Shown: positions 32,532 to 42,209, counted from the first letter of the stretch. The stretch is 64,000 nt of DNA from Laspinema sp963821735 (GCA_963821735.1 CAWGFK010000070.1:868001-932000), one strand, 5' to 3'. Notes: a model not told the origin generated them from the letters alone. Numbers and translations are program-made.

Positions 32532-33225
32532 TTACTGGGCTTCAGTGCTACGGCGTTTCCGAGAGCGACGAGCGGCAGCAAGACCGGCAGCACCCAAGGC
32601 TAATCCACCCATTGTCAAGGGTTCAGGAACTGCTTCTGCGGTGACCACGAAATCGTTAAAGTCGTTATCAGCCCTGAGCCCACTTGATATCTTCAAAGCC
32701 AATTGAGACGGGTCCATCAAACGGATTTGCAAACTGGAAGGGTGCGGCATCAAAAGCTTGGGCTTCTACGGCTGAACCCCCAGATCCGAAGGTAGTACGC
32801 TGCAAGCCCGTATAATTCAAGCTAGATGTACTGTAAACGGTGCCAACATTAGCTCCCTTGTAATTGCTGACCAGTCCGAGGGTGTAGATTTTCCCGGCCA
32901 AAAAGCTAAAAGTATTGTTGACCTGTTGAACGGCATTGCCTAATGTTCCCAGAAAATCATTTTTAGATCCATTATCCGTCCCTTTAACTTCTTCATACAG
33001 TACGCCTCGCTCTTCTAAGGCTCCACCCGATAGGACCTCAAAGATTTTTAGCGTAGACTGGAAAGCTCCTTTAGAGTGGACAAAATTAAATTTGACGTCT
33101 TGATTGGTGTCAAAGCTAATGCCCTCTGATCCAGTCCCGAAGGAAAAGGCGCTGGCTGGAGCAGCCACTCCGAGCATTGCTGTGGCTGTTGCTGCTGTGA
33201 TTCCGATAATTAATGATTTTTTCAT
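32532..33225 (-). pseudogene. PEP-CTERM sorting-signal protein (DUF4114-like), single-base frameshift
   Basis: ATG 33225 follows AAAGGAG at eight bases and gives MKKSLIIGITAATATAMLG, a clear signal peptide cut near ASA. The mature domain reads FSFGTGSEGISFDTNQDV and closes with GFEDIKWAQ then ADNDFNDFVV, like DUF4114 calcium-type motifs. The C-terminus is a full sorting signal: VPEPLTMGGLALGAAGLAAA followed by RRSRKRR. One surplus G in the GGG near 32672-32676 breaks the frame just before ADNDFNDF, so as written the product lacks the sorting signal. Next to the cyanoexosortase, it is the obvious substrate. Confidence 0.82.
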
Positions 33226-33273
33226 TTTCTGCACTCCTTTGGTTGTGTGTTGCATCATTGAAACTTAGATTTA

Positions 33274-33392
33274 TATAGCAATCAAATGAGATTGAAAGAG
33301 ATGGGTTAGTAATTTCTCTTTTCCCCGAAAAGGGTGGGATCAAAACTTACCCACAACTTAATTCCTGTCAAAAGGGAGTTATGATTGCTATA
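33274..33392. repeat. 11-bp inverted repeat upstream of the PEP-CTERM gene
   Basis: TATAGCAATCA (33274-33284) recurs inverted as TGATTGCTATA (33382-33392). The first arm is about 50 bases upstream of the PEP-CTERM start, so the pair spans its likely promoter region. The rest of the 560-base gap to rfbB contains HIP1-like sites and the rfbB terminator but no gene. Confidence 0.45.
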
Positions 33393-33622
33393 GATGTCTC
33401 TATAATGACCTACTTTCTGGTTATCGGCTAGAGTCTTTATGGAATCTTTACAATACTCTCTGGCCTGAGAAATTTAGGGTTTGATAGGGTTGCCCTTGTT
33501 AAATAATATACTCCCATCACCGGATAAAAGCTGCGATCGCAGCGACATGGTCTTAGTGATCTCGATCGCAAGCTAAAAACAGGTATTTCGGAGTTGACTG
33601 ATTGGACAATAAAGAGTAGGTA

Positions 33623-33650
33623 AAAATCTCCGTACTTTTACGGAGATTTT
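33623..33650 (-). terminator. Rho-independent terminator downstream of rfbB
   Basis: AAAATCTCCGTA (33623-33634) and TACGGAGATTTT (33639-33650) are exact complements around a four-base loop. On the minus strand the stem is followed by T residues. It lies about 140 bases past the rfbB stop. Confidence 0.7.
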
Positions 33651-33787
33651 CTTACCAAATATTCAGAGTTTTACTGTCCGAAGGGTTTTTAAAATTGGAT
33701 CTGATCGCCCTGATGTCGTGAAAACCCCCTGTAAAACTACGGAACTGATGAGGGCGATCGCCTCAGCCATTCTAGGTCCCTAACCCC

Positions 33788-34897
33788 TTAATTCGCGTAA
33801 ACCTGGCGATAATAGTCCTGATACTCCGGAGAAAGGAGAGGACGCCACCACTCTTGATGAGTCAAATACCATTGGACCGTTTGCCGCAGACCCTCTTCCA
33901 CCGTCACCGTAGGAGTCCAGCCTAACTCCGTCTTAATTTTCGTCGCATCGATCGCGTAGCGGCGGTCATGGCCCGGTCTATCCTTAACAAAAGTCATCAA
34001 GGACTCGCAAGGGCGCACCGGCAAATCGGGAGCCAACTCATCCATCAACTGACATAACATCCTTACCAAGTCAATATTTTTGACTTCATTATTCCCGCCA
34101 ATATTATAAGTTTCCCCCGGAGTTCCCTGGTGAATCACCACATCTAATCCCCGGCAGTGGTCCTCCACATACAACCAATCCCGAATATTTTGCCCATCCC
34201 CATACACAGGTAACCCTTTACCCAGTAGCATATTAATGCACATCAGGGGGATCAGCTTTTCAGGGAAATGGTAAGGACCATAATTATTGGAGCAATTGGT
34301 AATCAGGGTGGGGAGACCGTAGGTGTGATAGTAGGCACGGGCTAAATGGTCACTTCCTGCTTTGGACGCAGAATAAGGACTATTGGGTGCATAAGGAGTC
34401 TGCTCGGTGAACCCAGGCTCCTCCGGCCCCAGACTGCCATACACTTCATCCGTGGACACATGGAGGAAAATCGGGCCCCGTTCTCCCGAGTCAGGAACCG
34501 GCAAAGTTTGCCAGTGATTGCGAAAGGCTTCTAACAGGGTAAAACTACCAACCACATTGGTTTGAATGAATGCGGCAGGCCCTAAAATAGAGCGGTCTAC
34601 ATGGGATTCGGCGGCAAAGTGGGCGACGGTATCGATCGCCTCCTCTTTGAGCAGAGTTTCCACCAAAGGGCGATCGCAAATATTCCCCTGAACAAACCGA
34701 TAGTTCTCGTTGCCTTCAAGACTGGCTAAATTTTGGGGATTACCGGCATAGGTAAGGGCATCAAGGACCACGAGGCGATCGCCAGGGTAGCGCCGACACC
34801 AGTAATGAACAAAGTTCGCGCCAATAAACCCAGCACCGCCAGTCACTAATACTCGACGGGACTTTCGATCTTGAGGAGAGTTCAGACTAGAGGTCAT
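33788..34897 (-). CDS. rfbB: dTDP-glucose 4,6-dehydratase
   Basis: RfbB (RmlB) dehydrates dTDP-glucose to dTDP-4-keto-6-deoxyglucose, the branch point to rhamnose and other deoxysugars of surface glycans. The short-chain dehydrogenase pattern is complete: NAD-binding TGGAGFIG near the N-terminus, HFAAESHVDRSI, the catalytic STDEVYGSL and YSASKAGSDHL, then NNYGPYHFPEKLIPLM and YVEDHCRG. Length is 369 residues. The other rml genes are not adjacent. It is transcribed alone with its own terminator. Confidence 0.94.
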   Translation of the reverse strand: MTSSLNSPQDRKSRRVLVTGGAGFIGANFVHYWCRRYPGDRLVVLDALTYAGNPQNLASLEGNENYRFVQGNICDRPLVETLLKEEAIDTVAHFAAESHVDRSILGPAAFIQTNVVGSFTLLEAFRNHWQTLPVPDSGERGPIFLHVSTDEVYGSLGPEEPGFTEQTPYAPNSPYSASKAGSDHLARAYYHTYGLPTLITNCSNNYGPYHFPEKLIPLMCINMLLGKGLPVYGDGQNIRDWLYVEDHCRGLDVVIHQGTPGETYNIGGNNEVKNIDLVRMLCQLMDELAPDLPVRPCESLMTFVKDRPGHDRRYAIDATKIKTELGWTPTVTVEEGLRQTVQWYLTHQEWWRPLLSPEYQDYYRQVYAN

Positions 34898-35136
34898 GCA
34901 GATAGCTTCTCTATTTCTTAGCAGAGTTCTTCAAAAATACCCTGAAAATCGCCGCGAAGAGTAACCCGGCTCTTGTAATAGATCAGTATCGGTACAGCAT
35001 TGGATATTTCAAGGGGGTTTGAACAGAGAAGTCGCTACTCTAAGCGGATCAATCACCATCCCATGAGAGGGCTTACCCTGTCCAACTTCTACCCCTAGCA
35101 TTACAAACTCTATTTATTGGTGTGAGGAGACGGATT

Positions 35137-36993
35137 GTGGACGCGCAAAATATCGTGAATTTAGCAAAGCAAGGAGATCCAGCGGCGATCGCCGTATTGC
35201 TGAATCAAGCATTACGAATCAGAAACATGACTGCCCAAGTCGTTCGCCACGACAATCGGCTGCATATCCTCTTAGAAGCCGATCGCATCCCCGATCGCCA
35301 AGCCTATCTCGCCTACATTCAGGATGGACTCACTCGTCTCAATGTCCGTTCCATTCACTCCGTCCGGGTTTATGCCCGCCAAATTGGTCAAAAAGTTCCG
35401 GCATGGGATGAAGCCTTTGAGTTCGGCAAAGCCACCATTAGCCCCCTGACTTCTCCCTCAGCGGCACCGGAGAAACCGGCTTCAAAACCCGTCGCCACTC
35501 CAGAATCCTTGCCGATTACGACAGACAAACCCCCCATCTCCCCGAATCCTTCTGCGTCTCCTTCGATCACTCCCGTAGAGGCATCGGCACAGACTCCCAG
35601 GGAGAGTACCCACCCTGAGATTGGCGTCAGTTCATCCGCCATCACTCAGAGCGATCGCCCCCTAGAGGATCCCGTGATTTCCCAACCGGCGATCGCCCAG
35701 ATAGACAACCCTCCACCCCGAAAGACAGTCCCATCTAAAACATCCCGGGCGATCGGGCATACCCTGAAAATTGTATTACCCACCCTGGGAATCCTCAGTC
35801 TTGTACTCGGCACAGGTTGGGATTTCTTTAGAAACGGCGAAAAATTCCATCCCGCCGTTCTGTTATCCACCGCTTCCGAAACCCTCGCCACGGTCAAACT
35901 TCCTAACCCCCCTGAATTCCCCTCTTTTGCTGCCCGTCCCAACTCCCTCCAACCCTTACAAGCGGACAACATTCTCAGCAACTTCCAACAACTTTCTGAA
36001 ATTGTTGAATCCTCCATTCCCAACCGGCCTATTACCATTAAAGCCGTGGGAGATATTATTCCGGGAGTTGATTTTCCCACGAATAAGCTTCACCCCCAGC
36101 CTGAGACACTTTTTCAGGGCGTTACCCCTTATTTACAAGGAGCAGATTTAGTTTTTGGTAACTTTGAAAGTACCTTGACCAATCATCCTTATTCAGCCAA
36201 AGATGTCAGTCGTCCTAATATTTTCGCATTTCGTACTCCCCCCAGTTATACCCGCCTATTAAAAGAAGCGGGTTTTAACGTTTTAAGTGTGGCCAATAAT
36301 CATTCATTGGATTTTACAGACCAAGGCTTTGAAGATACCATCAAAAACATAGAAGCGGCTGGAATGGTTGCCGCCAGCCGGAAAGGGGAAATTGCTTATA
36401 CCACGGTGAATGACATTCCCATCGCTTTTATTGGTTTTAGTACCTACTCCTATCACAACTCTATTCTGGATTTAGATACGGCAAAAGCGCTGGTTGAGGA
36501 AGCCCAGGAAAATGCCACTCTAGTTGTGATTTCGTTTCATGGTGGTGCAGAAGGAACCGGCGCTATTCATGTTAAAAACCGCACGGAAACCTTTTTTGGG
36601 GAAAATCGAGGAAATTTGGTGGAATTTTCTCGGGCGATGATTGATGCTGGGGCGGATTTAGTCTTAGGTCATGGTCCTCATGTTCCGCGAGCATTAGAGG
36701 TTTATAAGGGTAAATTAATTGCTTATTCTTTAGGCAATTTTATGGGATATCGCAGTTTTTCAACGGTAGCGGAATTGGGATATTCTTTGATTTTGGAAGC
36801 AGAAATAGATTTGGAAGGGAATTTTATAGGGGGTCAGGTTATTCCCATTCATTTGAATGGTCAAGGAATTCCGAGCTATGATTCTCAAAATCGCACGGTG
36901 AAGTTAATGCAAAGATTAACTAAAAGCGATTTTCCCGAAACTTCCCTGTCTATCGAAGCTGATGGAAAAATTGTGAAGGTAAATTCTCAGTAA
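35137..36993 (+). CDS. CapA family protein with N-terminal cyanobacterial domain
   Basis: AGGAG seven bases before GTG 35137 favours this start; GTG 35122 in frame would overlap the ribosome site. The 618-residue protein has three parts. Residues 1-95 (AQNIVNLAKQGDPAAIAVLL, YARQIGQKVPAWDEAFEF) are a cytoplasmic unit seen in other cyanobacterial proteins. A Pro/Ser-rich linker and one membrane helix (LKIVLPTLGILSLVLGTGW, about 205-225) follow. The rest is a CapA metallophosphatase-like domain: AVGDIIPGVDFP, DLVFGNFESTLTNHP, VLSVANNHSLDFTDQG and LVLGHGPHVPRALEVY. CapA proteins take part in capsule or polyglutamate surface assembly; the product here is unknown. Confidence 0.82.
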   Translation: MDAQNIVNLAKQGDPAAIAVLLNQALRIRNMTAQVVRHDNRLHILLEADRIPDRQAYLAYIQDGLTRLNVRSIHSVRVYARQIGQKVPAWDEAFEFGKATISPLTSPSAAPEKPASKPVATPESLPITTDKPPISPNPSASPSITPVEASAQTPRESTHPEIGVSSSAITQSDRPLEDPVISQPAIAQIDNPPPRKTVPSKTSRAIGHTLKIVLPTLGILSLVLGTGWDFFRNGEKFHPAVLLSTASETLATVKLPNPPEFPSFAARPNSLQPLQADNILSNFQQLSEIVESSIPNRPITIKAVGDIIPGVDFPTNKLHPQPETLFQGVTPYLQGADLVFGNFESTLTNHPYSAKDVSRPNIFAFRTPPSYTRLLKEAGFNVLSVANNHSLDFTDQGFEDTIKNIEAAGMVAASRKGEIAYTTVNDIPIAFIGFSTYSYHNSILDLDTAKALVEEAQENATLVVISFHGGAEGTGAIHVKNRTETFFGENRGNLVEFSRAMIDAGADLVLGHGPHVPRALEVYKGKLIAYSLGNFMGYRSFSTVAELGYSLILEAEIDLEGNFIGGQVIPIHLNGQGIPSYDSQNRTVKLMQRLTKSDFPETSLSIEADGKIVKVNSQ

Positions 36994-37196
36994 AAAGGGA
37001 GCGTTAAGCGGGAAGTAATGGCGAACGGGAAGGAGATGAAAATGAGGTGGGGCGAGGGTTTGAGATTCGGCAAAATCAGAGGATGCAGCTCGCGAATGTA
37101 GGGACGGCAGAGCGTTTCACCCTTGCCAGTTATGCTTTACAATCCTTTACAATGAAGAGAGTTGTTTGTTTTTATGGCAAAAAATCGTATTAAGTG

Positions 37197-38096
37197 ATGC
37201 AGGTAACCTCGTCAATCAACACTGAGCCGATACCGGGTGCATACTGGGAATGGGCCGATCGCGCGATTTATTACGTTCGTGCTGGCGATCGCCGTCCGGA
37301 TAGACCCCCCCTGCTGCTAATTCATGGTTTTGGGGCCTCCACGGATCATTGGCGTAAAACGATCGCCGGGTTACAAACAGAGTTTGAAGTTTGGGCGATC
37401 GATTTGTTGGGTTTTGGGCGATCGGCTAAACCCAACTGCATTTATAGTGGAAAACTCTGGCGGGACCAATTACAAGATTTCATTCAAACCCATATCGGCA
37501 AACCCACGGTGGTTGTCGGCAACTCCCTGGGAGGATATGCGGCGTTATGTTTAGGGGCTGAATGTCCCGAATCCGTTGCCGGAGTGGTTTTACTCAATAG
37601 CGCCGGTCCCTTTACAGAAACCGAACCTCGTCCTGAACCCCCATTGCATCGGAAAGCCTTGAATGCTGCCTTGAAAGCAACGTTTCGCCAAAATTGGGTG
37701 AGTTTCCTGTTATTCCAATGGACCCGCCGCCGTGCCACAATTCGGAAGACTTTGATGAAAGTTTATCTGGACCCCTCGGCAGTGACGGATCAACTGGTGG
37801 AGGAAATTTATCGTCCCTCTTGCGATCGCGGTGCGGCACAGGTATTCGCCGCGATTTTTAAAACGCCACCGGGGGAAAAAGTTGATAGATTACTCTCCCA
37901 ACTGAAGGCTCCCCTGTTAACCCTGTGGGGAGAAGGCGATCCTTGGATGAAAATCCAGGAACGCAGCAATCAGTTTCGCCAATATTATCCCGAGGTTACG
38001 GAATATTTTCTCAAGGCAGGGCATTGTCCTCATGATGAAATTCCCGATCGCGTCAATGAATTAATTCGCGATTGGGTTCTGTCTCAGGTGCGGTAA
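37197..38096 (+). CDS. Alpha/beta hydrolase
   Basis: This is an alpha/beta hydrolase of 299 residues. The oxyanion HGFGAS motif, the nucleophile elbow VVGNSLGGYAA with serine, an acidic residue in LTLWGEGDPWM and the catalytic histidine in LKAGHCPHDE form a complete triad. The sequence IDLLGFGRSAKP is typical of cyanobacterial and plastid relatives, some of which act on chlorophyll-derived or lipid esters, but no substrate can be claimed. GTG 37194 directly before ATG 37197 is an alternative start. It converges with the ferredoxin-like gene; the gap holds GGGGCGATCGCCCC, a possible shared hairpin. Confidence 0.88.
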   Translation: MQVTSSINTEPIPGAYWEWADRAIYYVRAGDRRPDRPPLLLIHGFGASTDHWRKTIAGLQTEFEVWAIDLLGFGRSAKPNCIYSGKLWRDQLQDFIQTHIGKPTVVVGNSLGGYAALCLGAECPESVAGVVLLNSAGPFTETEPRPEPPLHRKALNAALKATFRQNWVSFLLFQWTRRRATIRKTLMKVYLDPSAVTDQLVEEIYRPSCDRGAAQVFAAIFKTPPGEKVDRLLSQLKAPLLTLWGEGDPWMKIQERSNQFRQYYPEVTEYFLKAGHCPHDEIPDRVNELIRDWVLSQVR

Positions 38097-38181
38097 TCAG
38101 TTGACAAAAGGGCGCGAGTTACCCGAAGTCTTCTTATTATTGAGGAGAGTCGGGGCGATCGCCCCTTTCTCTTGGGGTAAG

Positions 38182-38499
38182 CTAAAACGAAAATTTGAAA
38201 TGAATTCTAGGGTTGAGAAGCGCATCCACTGGCTCCCCGTTTTCTAAATGTTGGCCTACAATCACAGGAACATCAGCCGGTGTCACCCGACAATACCAGA
38301 CATTATCCGGGTTAACTTTAACCGTGGGACCTGAGCTACATTGTCCCAGACAACCCGTGCCATTAACCGTCACCCCGGGGGGGAGTGCAGTCTGTTGAAA
38401 GGCTTTGAGAACGGCTGGGGATCCGTGGCGCTGACAAGATTGATGCTGGCAAATCGAAATATTCCGATACAGAGGGTCTGGGGAATCGGAGGGTGTCAT
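38182..38499 (-). CDS. (2Fe-2S) ferredoxin domain-containing protein
   Basis: The 105-residue thioredoxin-like ferredoxin has cysteines in ICQHQSCQRHGS and GCLGQCSSGPTVKV, the four expected ligands for one [2Fe-2S] cluster, then WYCRVTPADVPVIVGQHL. Such small proteins resemble the NuoE/HoxE fold and are thought to carry electrons in the cytosol; the partner is unknown. It is the intact paralogue of the frameshifted gene at 737-1019. It stands alone on the minus strand. Confidence 0.88.
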   Translation of the reverse strand: MTPSDSPDPLYRNISICQHQSCQRHGSPAVLKAFQQTALPPGVTVNGTGCLGQCSSGPTVKVNPDNVWYCRVTPADVPVIVGQHLENGEPVDALLNPRIHFKFSF

Positions 38500-38813
38500 A
38501 GCCTCTTAGGGAAATAAATCTTTACAATACTGATTCTAACTGCCTGAGTCTGTGGTTTCCTGGTCGAGTACAGATCTACAGAACTTTGACCCCCCTGCTG
38601 AAACATCGACTTTTGTGCGGATATCTGAGAAAATCTCCCTTACAGTCACTTAAATTTAGAAGTGACCTGAGCGGGCTACAACTTGGGATCGGGGGAAAAA
38701 ACAGATTAGGCTGGGTTTAAGCCATCAAGTTCGACCCCACAGATGCAGCCGGACAGATAGCTCAATGTTTTAGATGACGGTCACAAATTAGCTTGAGATA
38801 AAGATAAAAGAAG
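38500..38813. other. Intergenic region between divergent ferredoxin-like and CBS genes
   Basis: These 314 bases hold promoters for both flanking genes and no coding frame I can support. GTCACTT (38645-38651) and AAGTGAC (38660-38666) form a short inverted repeat that could be a regulator site; nothing more definite is visible. Confidence 0.45.
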
Positions 38814-39278
38814 ATGGCGAAAACAGTTGCCGAGATTATGACCCGAGATCCAGTCGTCGTGACTTCCCAGACGTCTTTGGATGAGGCGATTCAGATTATG
38901 GCGGAACGGCGCTTCAGTGGACTTCCTGTCGTGGATACTGCGGGAAAGTTGGTGGGGATTATTTCCCAGGGAGACTTGATGTGGCGGGAAAGTGGGGTGA
39001 CGCCGCCGCCCTATATTATGGTGCTTGATAGTGTGATTTATTTAGAAAATCCTGCTAAATATCAGCGGGATTTACATAAGGCTTTGGGACAAACTGTGGG
39101 GGAAGTTATGACCAAAAATCCTCAAACGATTAGACCCGAGAAGTCTTTACGAGAGGCGGCAGAATTGATGCATGAGAAGGGAGTACATCGCTTGCCGGTT
39201 ATTGATTCAGGGGGTAAGCCTATTGGAATCCTGACCCGGGGCGATATTGTGCGGGCGATGGCAACTGAGGAAGGATAA
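38814..39278 (+). CDS. CBS domain-containing protein
   Basis: Two CBS motifs make up the whole 154-residue protein: MTRDPVVVTSQTSLDEAIQI to GIISQGDLMWRE, and MTKNPQTIRPEKSLREAAEL to GILTRGDIVRAM. Together they form one Bateman module, which usually binds an adenine nucleotide and senses energy state. No catalytic domain is attached, so it probably acts as a regulator of a partner. A segment between the motifs (YIMVLDSVIYLENPAKYQRD) is common in cyanobacterial members. Confidence 0.9.
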   Translation: MAKTVAEIMTRDPVVVTSQTSLDEAIQIMAERRFSGLPVVDTAGKLVGIISQGDLMWRESGVTPPPYIMVLDSVIYLENPAKYQRDLHKALGQTVGEVMTKNPQTIRPEKSLREAAELMHEKGVHRLPVIDSGGKPIGILTRGDIVRAMATEEG

Positions 39279-39427
39279 GAGTTGACATTTTTAGGGGGAT
39301 AGGGTTGAGGTCCGAATGGACAAAAGCAAAAGATGGTGAATAATCATCATGAAGTGATGGATTAAGGGGACTGAAGATCCGTTTAATTTCGGTTAAGGAA
39401 TACCAGATAAGGAACAGATCATAAAAA

Positions 39428-40096
39428 ATGAACGTTACTCCAGAGTCAGTGAGGGAATTACTGCATTCAGAAACAATGGGCGATCGCCTACGCGGAGTGA
39501 ATCAACTTCGGCAACTTGAACCGGCGATCGCGTTAGAACTGATTTTACCGACGATTCAAGATAGTAGTGCCCGGGTGCGCTATGCAGCAGTCAGTCAAAT
39601 GGCCAGTTTGGGCAAGCTGGATCGGGAGGTTGCCTTAACGGTCCTGCGCGATCGCCTGTTAAATGATTCGGAAACTGATGTCCAAGCGGCAGCAGCGGAC
39701 TCTCTCGGGGGTTTGCAATTAACGGAAGCATTTGAAGAGTTGCAACAGATCTATCACAATACCTCTGAATGGCTGCTGAAACTCAGTATTGTTGCGGCTT
39801 TAGGAGAATTGGGGGATAGTCGGTCTTTTGAGCTTTTAGAAGATGCCCTAAATTCTTCAGAAAGTCTGATCAAAACAGCGGCGATCGGGTCGTTTGGGGA
39901 ACTGGGCGATCAGCGCGCTACTGCATTATTGATTCCCTACGCTACCGATGCCGATTGGCAGATTCGCCATCGTGTCGCTCAAGCGTTGGGACTGCTTGGG
40001 GGTCCTGAAGTTCGACCCATCTTAGAAACATTGGCGCAAGATGAAGTTTCCCCGGTGGCCCAAACGGCACAAGCGAGTTTATCTACGGTGGTTTGA
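39428..40096 (+). CDS. nblB: HEAT repeat protein, NblB-like (phycobilisome turnover)
   Basis: The 222-residue protein is built of HEAT/phycocyanobilin-lyase-type repeats (DSSARVRYAAVSQMASLGKL, SETDVQAAAADSLGGLQL, SESLIKTAAIGSFGELGDQR, DADWQIRHRVAQALGLLGG). The opening VRELLHSETMGDRLRGVNQL is characteristic of the group annotated NblB in cyanobacteria, which helps break down phycobilisomes or detach bilins during starvation. The name is by family; related lyases without this role exist. A strong terminator follows. Confidence 0.75.
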   Translation: MNVTPESVRELLHSETMGDRLRGVNQLRQLEPAIALELILPTIQDSSARVRYAAVSQMASLGKLDREVALTVLRDRLLNDSETDVQAAAADSLGGLQLTEAFEELQQIYHNTSEWLLKLSIVAALGELGDSRSFELLEDALNSSESLIKTAAIGSFGELGDQRATALLIPYATDADWQIRHRVAQALGLLGGPEVRPILETLAQDEVSPVAQTAQASLSTVV

Positions 40097-40100
40097 ACAA

Positions 40101-40129
40101 AAAAAGGGTGGGAAATTTCCACCCTTTTT
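40101..40129. terminator. Bidirectional terminator between nblB-like and GGDEF genes
   Basis: AAAAAGGGTGG (40101-40111) and CCACCCTTTTT (40119-40129) pair around GAAATTT. A-run and T-run on the two sides allow use on both strands for these convergent genes. Confidence 0.85.
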
Positions 40130-40264
40130 CTCTTTTTAAACATCAGGACAAACCTACAATTTTTATCTCTTTAACCCAGTGGTTTGCGGTGTTAGAACAC
40201 TTCCAACTGTTTAGACGCTGAAACTGAACAAGCTATTGAGTCGATGTTCATTTGGGGAGTAGCC

Positions 40265-41395
40265 TTAATTGGGCAAAATAAAAATTTTGAGAATCAGGCG
40301 ATCGCGCCCGGATTCTTTGGCCTGATAGAGAGCCTTGTCCGCAATAGAAATCAACTCAGAGGGGACCGTACTCGGACAAGGAATCGTGGCAGTTACCCCC
40401 AAACTCACCGTAATAAATTCACTCACCGAGGAAGTGGGATGGGGAATCTGTAAATTGCGGATTTCACTCCGAATTTTCTGGGCTACACTCACGGCCCCTG
40501 CTGCATCCGTATTGGGAAGCAACACAGCAAATTCTTCTCCCCCATAACGCGCCACCAAATCCCCGGGACGGTTCACCGCTCGCGTCAGGGCCTCTGCCAC
40601 TTCTTGTAAACATTCGTCCCCGGCTAAATGACCGCAGGAATCGTTGTAGGGCTTAAAAAAGTCTACATCACACAAAATCAAAGACAGCGATGAGGGATTT
40701 TGGACAAAACGAGTTTCTGTCCCGGCATTTTTGGCCGAAACACTTTCCCGAATCAGTCGCCGCCATTCATGTTCTAATGCTTGGTCAAAACCCCGACGAT
40801 TGGCAACCCGAGTCAACCCATCCAAAAATGCCAGACGCTGCAACTCTTCATTCGCCGCTTGTAACTGTCGATAAAGCTGCGCTTGTTCCAGCAATCTTCT
40901 CACCCGTTGACGAAGAACTGCCCAGTGAATCGGTTTCGTGACGAAATCCACGGCACCCACCTCGAATGCATGGTCCACCGATTTACTGTCCTCAAGACTG
41001 GTAATCATTAAGATGGGGGTGTGGGATGCAAAGTCATTTTCCCCTGAAGAATCATCTTCAAACATGGCTTGCAACCTAGTGCAGCAAGTAAAGCCATCCA
41101 TAACAGGCATGATGGCATCTAGCAAAACCATATCGGGACGCAGGCGAATATATGCCTCTAAACCCTGAAGGCCATTTTCCGCCTCGGCTACTCGATAACC
41201 CTCTTTTTCCATGACTTGACGGAGGAGATCCCGCATAAAACGGTCATCATCGACGATCAAGATCAGGGGCGGTTCTTTATCTGGGGTCGATGATTTTTTA
41301 GTCACACCTGCTCTCGGATTCTCCATTCGCGCATCATTGACTGCCCTACTCCATCCCCTTTTGAGTCCCGTCGTTTTGTATTTTAACGATGGCAT
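40265..41395 (-). CDS. Response regulator with GGDEF diguanylate cyclase domain
   Basis: The 376-residue protein joins a receiver domain (LILIVDDDRFMRDLLRQVME, phosphoacceptor aspartate in MVLLDAIMPVMDG, lysine in VDFVTKPIH) to a GGDEF domain. The active site reads RYGGEEFAVLLP and the inhibitory site RPGD lies just before it. So it should make cyclic di-GMP from GTP with product feedback. The metal aspartate is in LILCDVDFFKPYND. A histidine kinase partner is not nearby. The first 40 residues are basic and of low complexity; ATG codons inside them may be the true start. Confidence 0.92.
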   Translation of the reverse strand: MPSLKYKTTGLKRGWSRAVNDARMENPRAGVTKKSSTPDKEPPLILIVDDDRFMRDLLRQVMEKEGYRVAEAENGLQGLEAYIRLRPDMVLLDAIMPVMDGFTCCTRLQAMFEDDSSGENDFASHTPILMITSLEDSKSVDHAFEVGAVDFVTKPIHWAVLRQRVRRLLEQAQLYRQLQAANEELQRLAFLDGLTRVANRRGFDQALEHEWRRLIRESVSAKNAGTETRFVQNPSSLSLILCDVDFFKPYNDSCGHLAGDECLQEVAEALTRAVNRPGDLVARYGGEEFAVLLPNTDAAGAVSVAQKIRSEIRNLQIPHPTSSVSEFITVSLGVTATIPCPSTVPSELISIADKALYQAKESGRDRLILKIFILPN

Positions 41396-42209
41396 TTTTA
41401 TAAAATAACTTCCTTGAGTTTATTATGAATCATCCGTTGCTACCTTGTGAGCGATCGCACTCTGCTACTGGAAGTGACCCTCCGTAATAGATCACGGTGA
41501 GTTCAATCACTTCCAGCGGACCCAACCCCGGTAACTTGCTCTGCTCAAGGGTGACCCTTCGTCCCGGCATTGACGCCAGAATCAATGAGTATTTCCCTCC
41601 CACCGAAGGCTTCATCCCAAATCCGGTTGTCAAAAACCTGTTTTCTCTTTAGGGGGGCTGAGACTGGCTGGCTCCATCTAGCTCACTCAAAAAGGCTGTC
41701 GGTTTTAGCAACCCTATTCTGCGCCCCTTGAGCCGTCATCCATCCCCGATTGAGTTCCTCCCTGCTTTCGGAAATCAGAACCCCAAACAGTTGGTGACTA
41801 AGCGGGTCCGCTTTTATCGCTCTGACTGGATAATTTCAGGGTATTTTCACGTTAGTGAGAGCGCGATTCTCTCCTGTCTTGTGAACAGTAAGACCCTTTA
41901 ATCTCTTTCCCATAATAAATAACTTAATGGCCGGAAACCTTCTCCTATAGGTAGATTTATCAGCGGTTCCCGGTGGTTTGTCTTTGTTCTTATGTTTCCA
42001 CTGTTAATCGGGCTTAAGAGAATTCCCAATTTTTGTCTTTAAACGAGCAGGGTTTGGGGAAATAATCCCCTTCCCCCAACAAAAATGGATGACGAAGGAA
42101 ACTTATGAGACGGTTCAGTTATTGAACGTTACTCCTCCAATCCCTTTAAAAAATTAGGCTCAAGTCTTGCCCGGTAGAATTATCGGGCAAAATCGTCCCA
42201 CCATAGCCT
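41396..42209. other. Long intergenic region, no supported gene
   Basis: About 800 bases without a gene I can support. A 67-codon minus-strand frame (41430-41633) has no recognisable family. Around 41620-41640 the sequence AATCCGGTTGTCAAAAACC resembles the terminal inverted repeat of the dispersed element at 46692, so a decayed copy may lie here. Confidence 0.45.

Noticed and set aside
41430..41633. 67-codon minus-strand frame
   Set aside because: No ribosome site or family resemblance, and part of it overlaps a probable repeat remnant.
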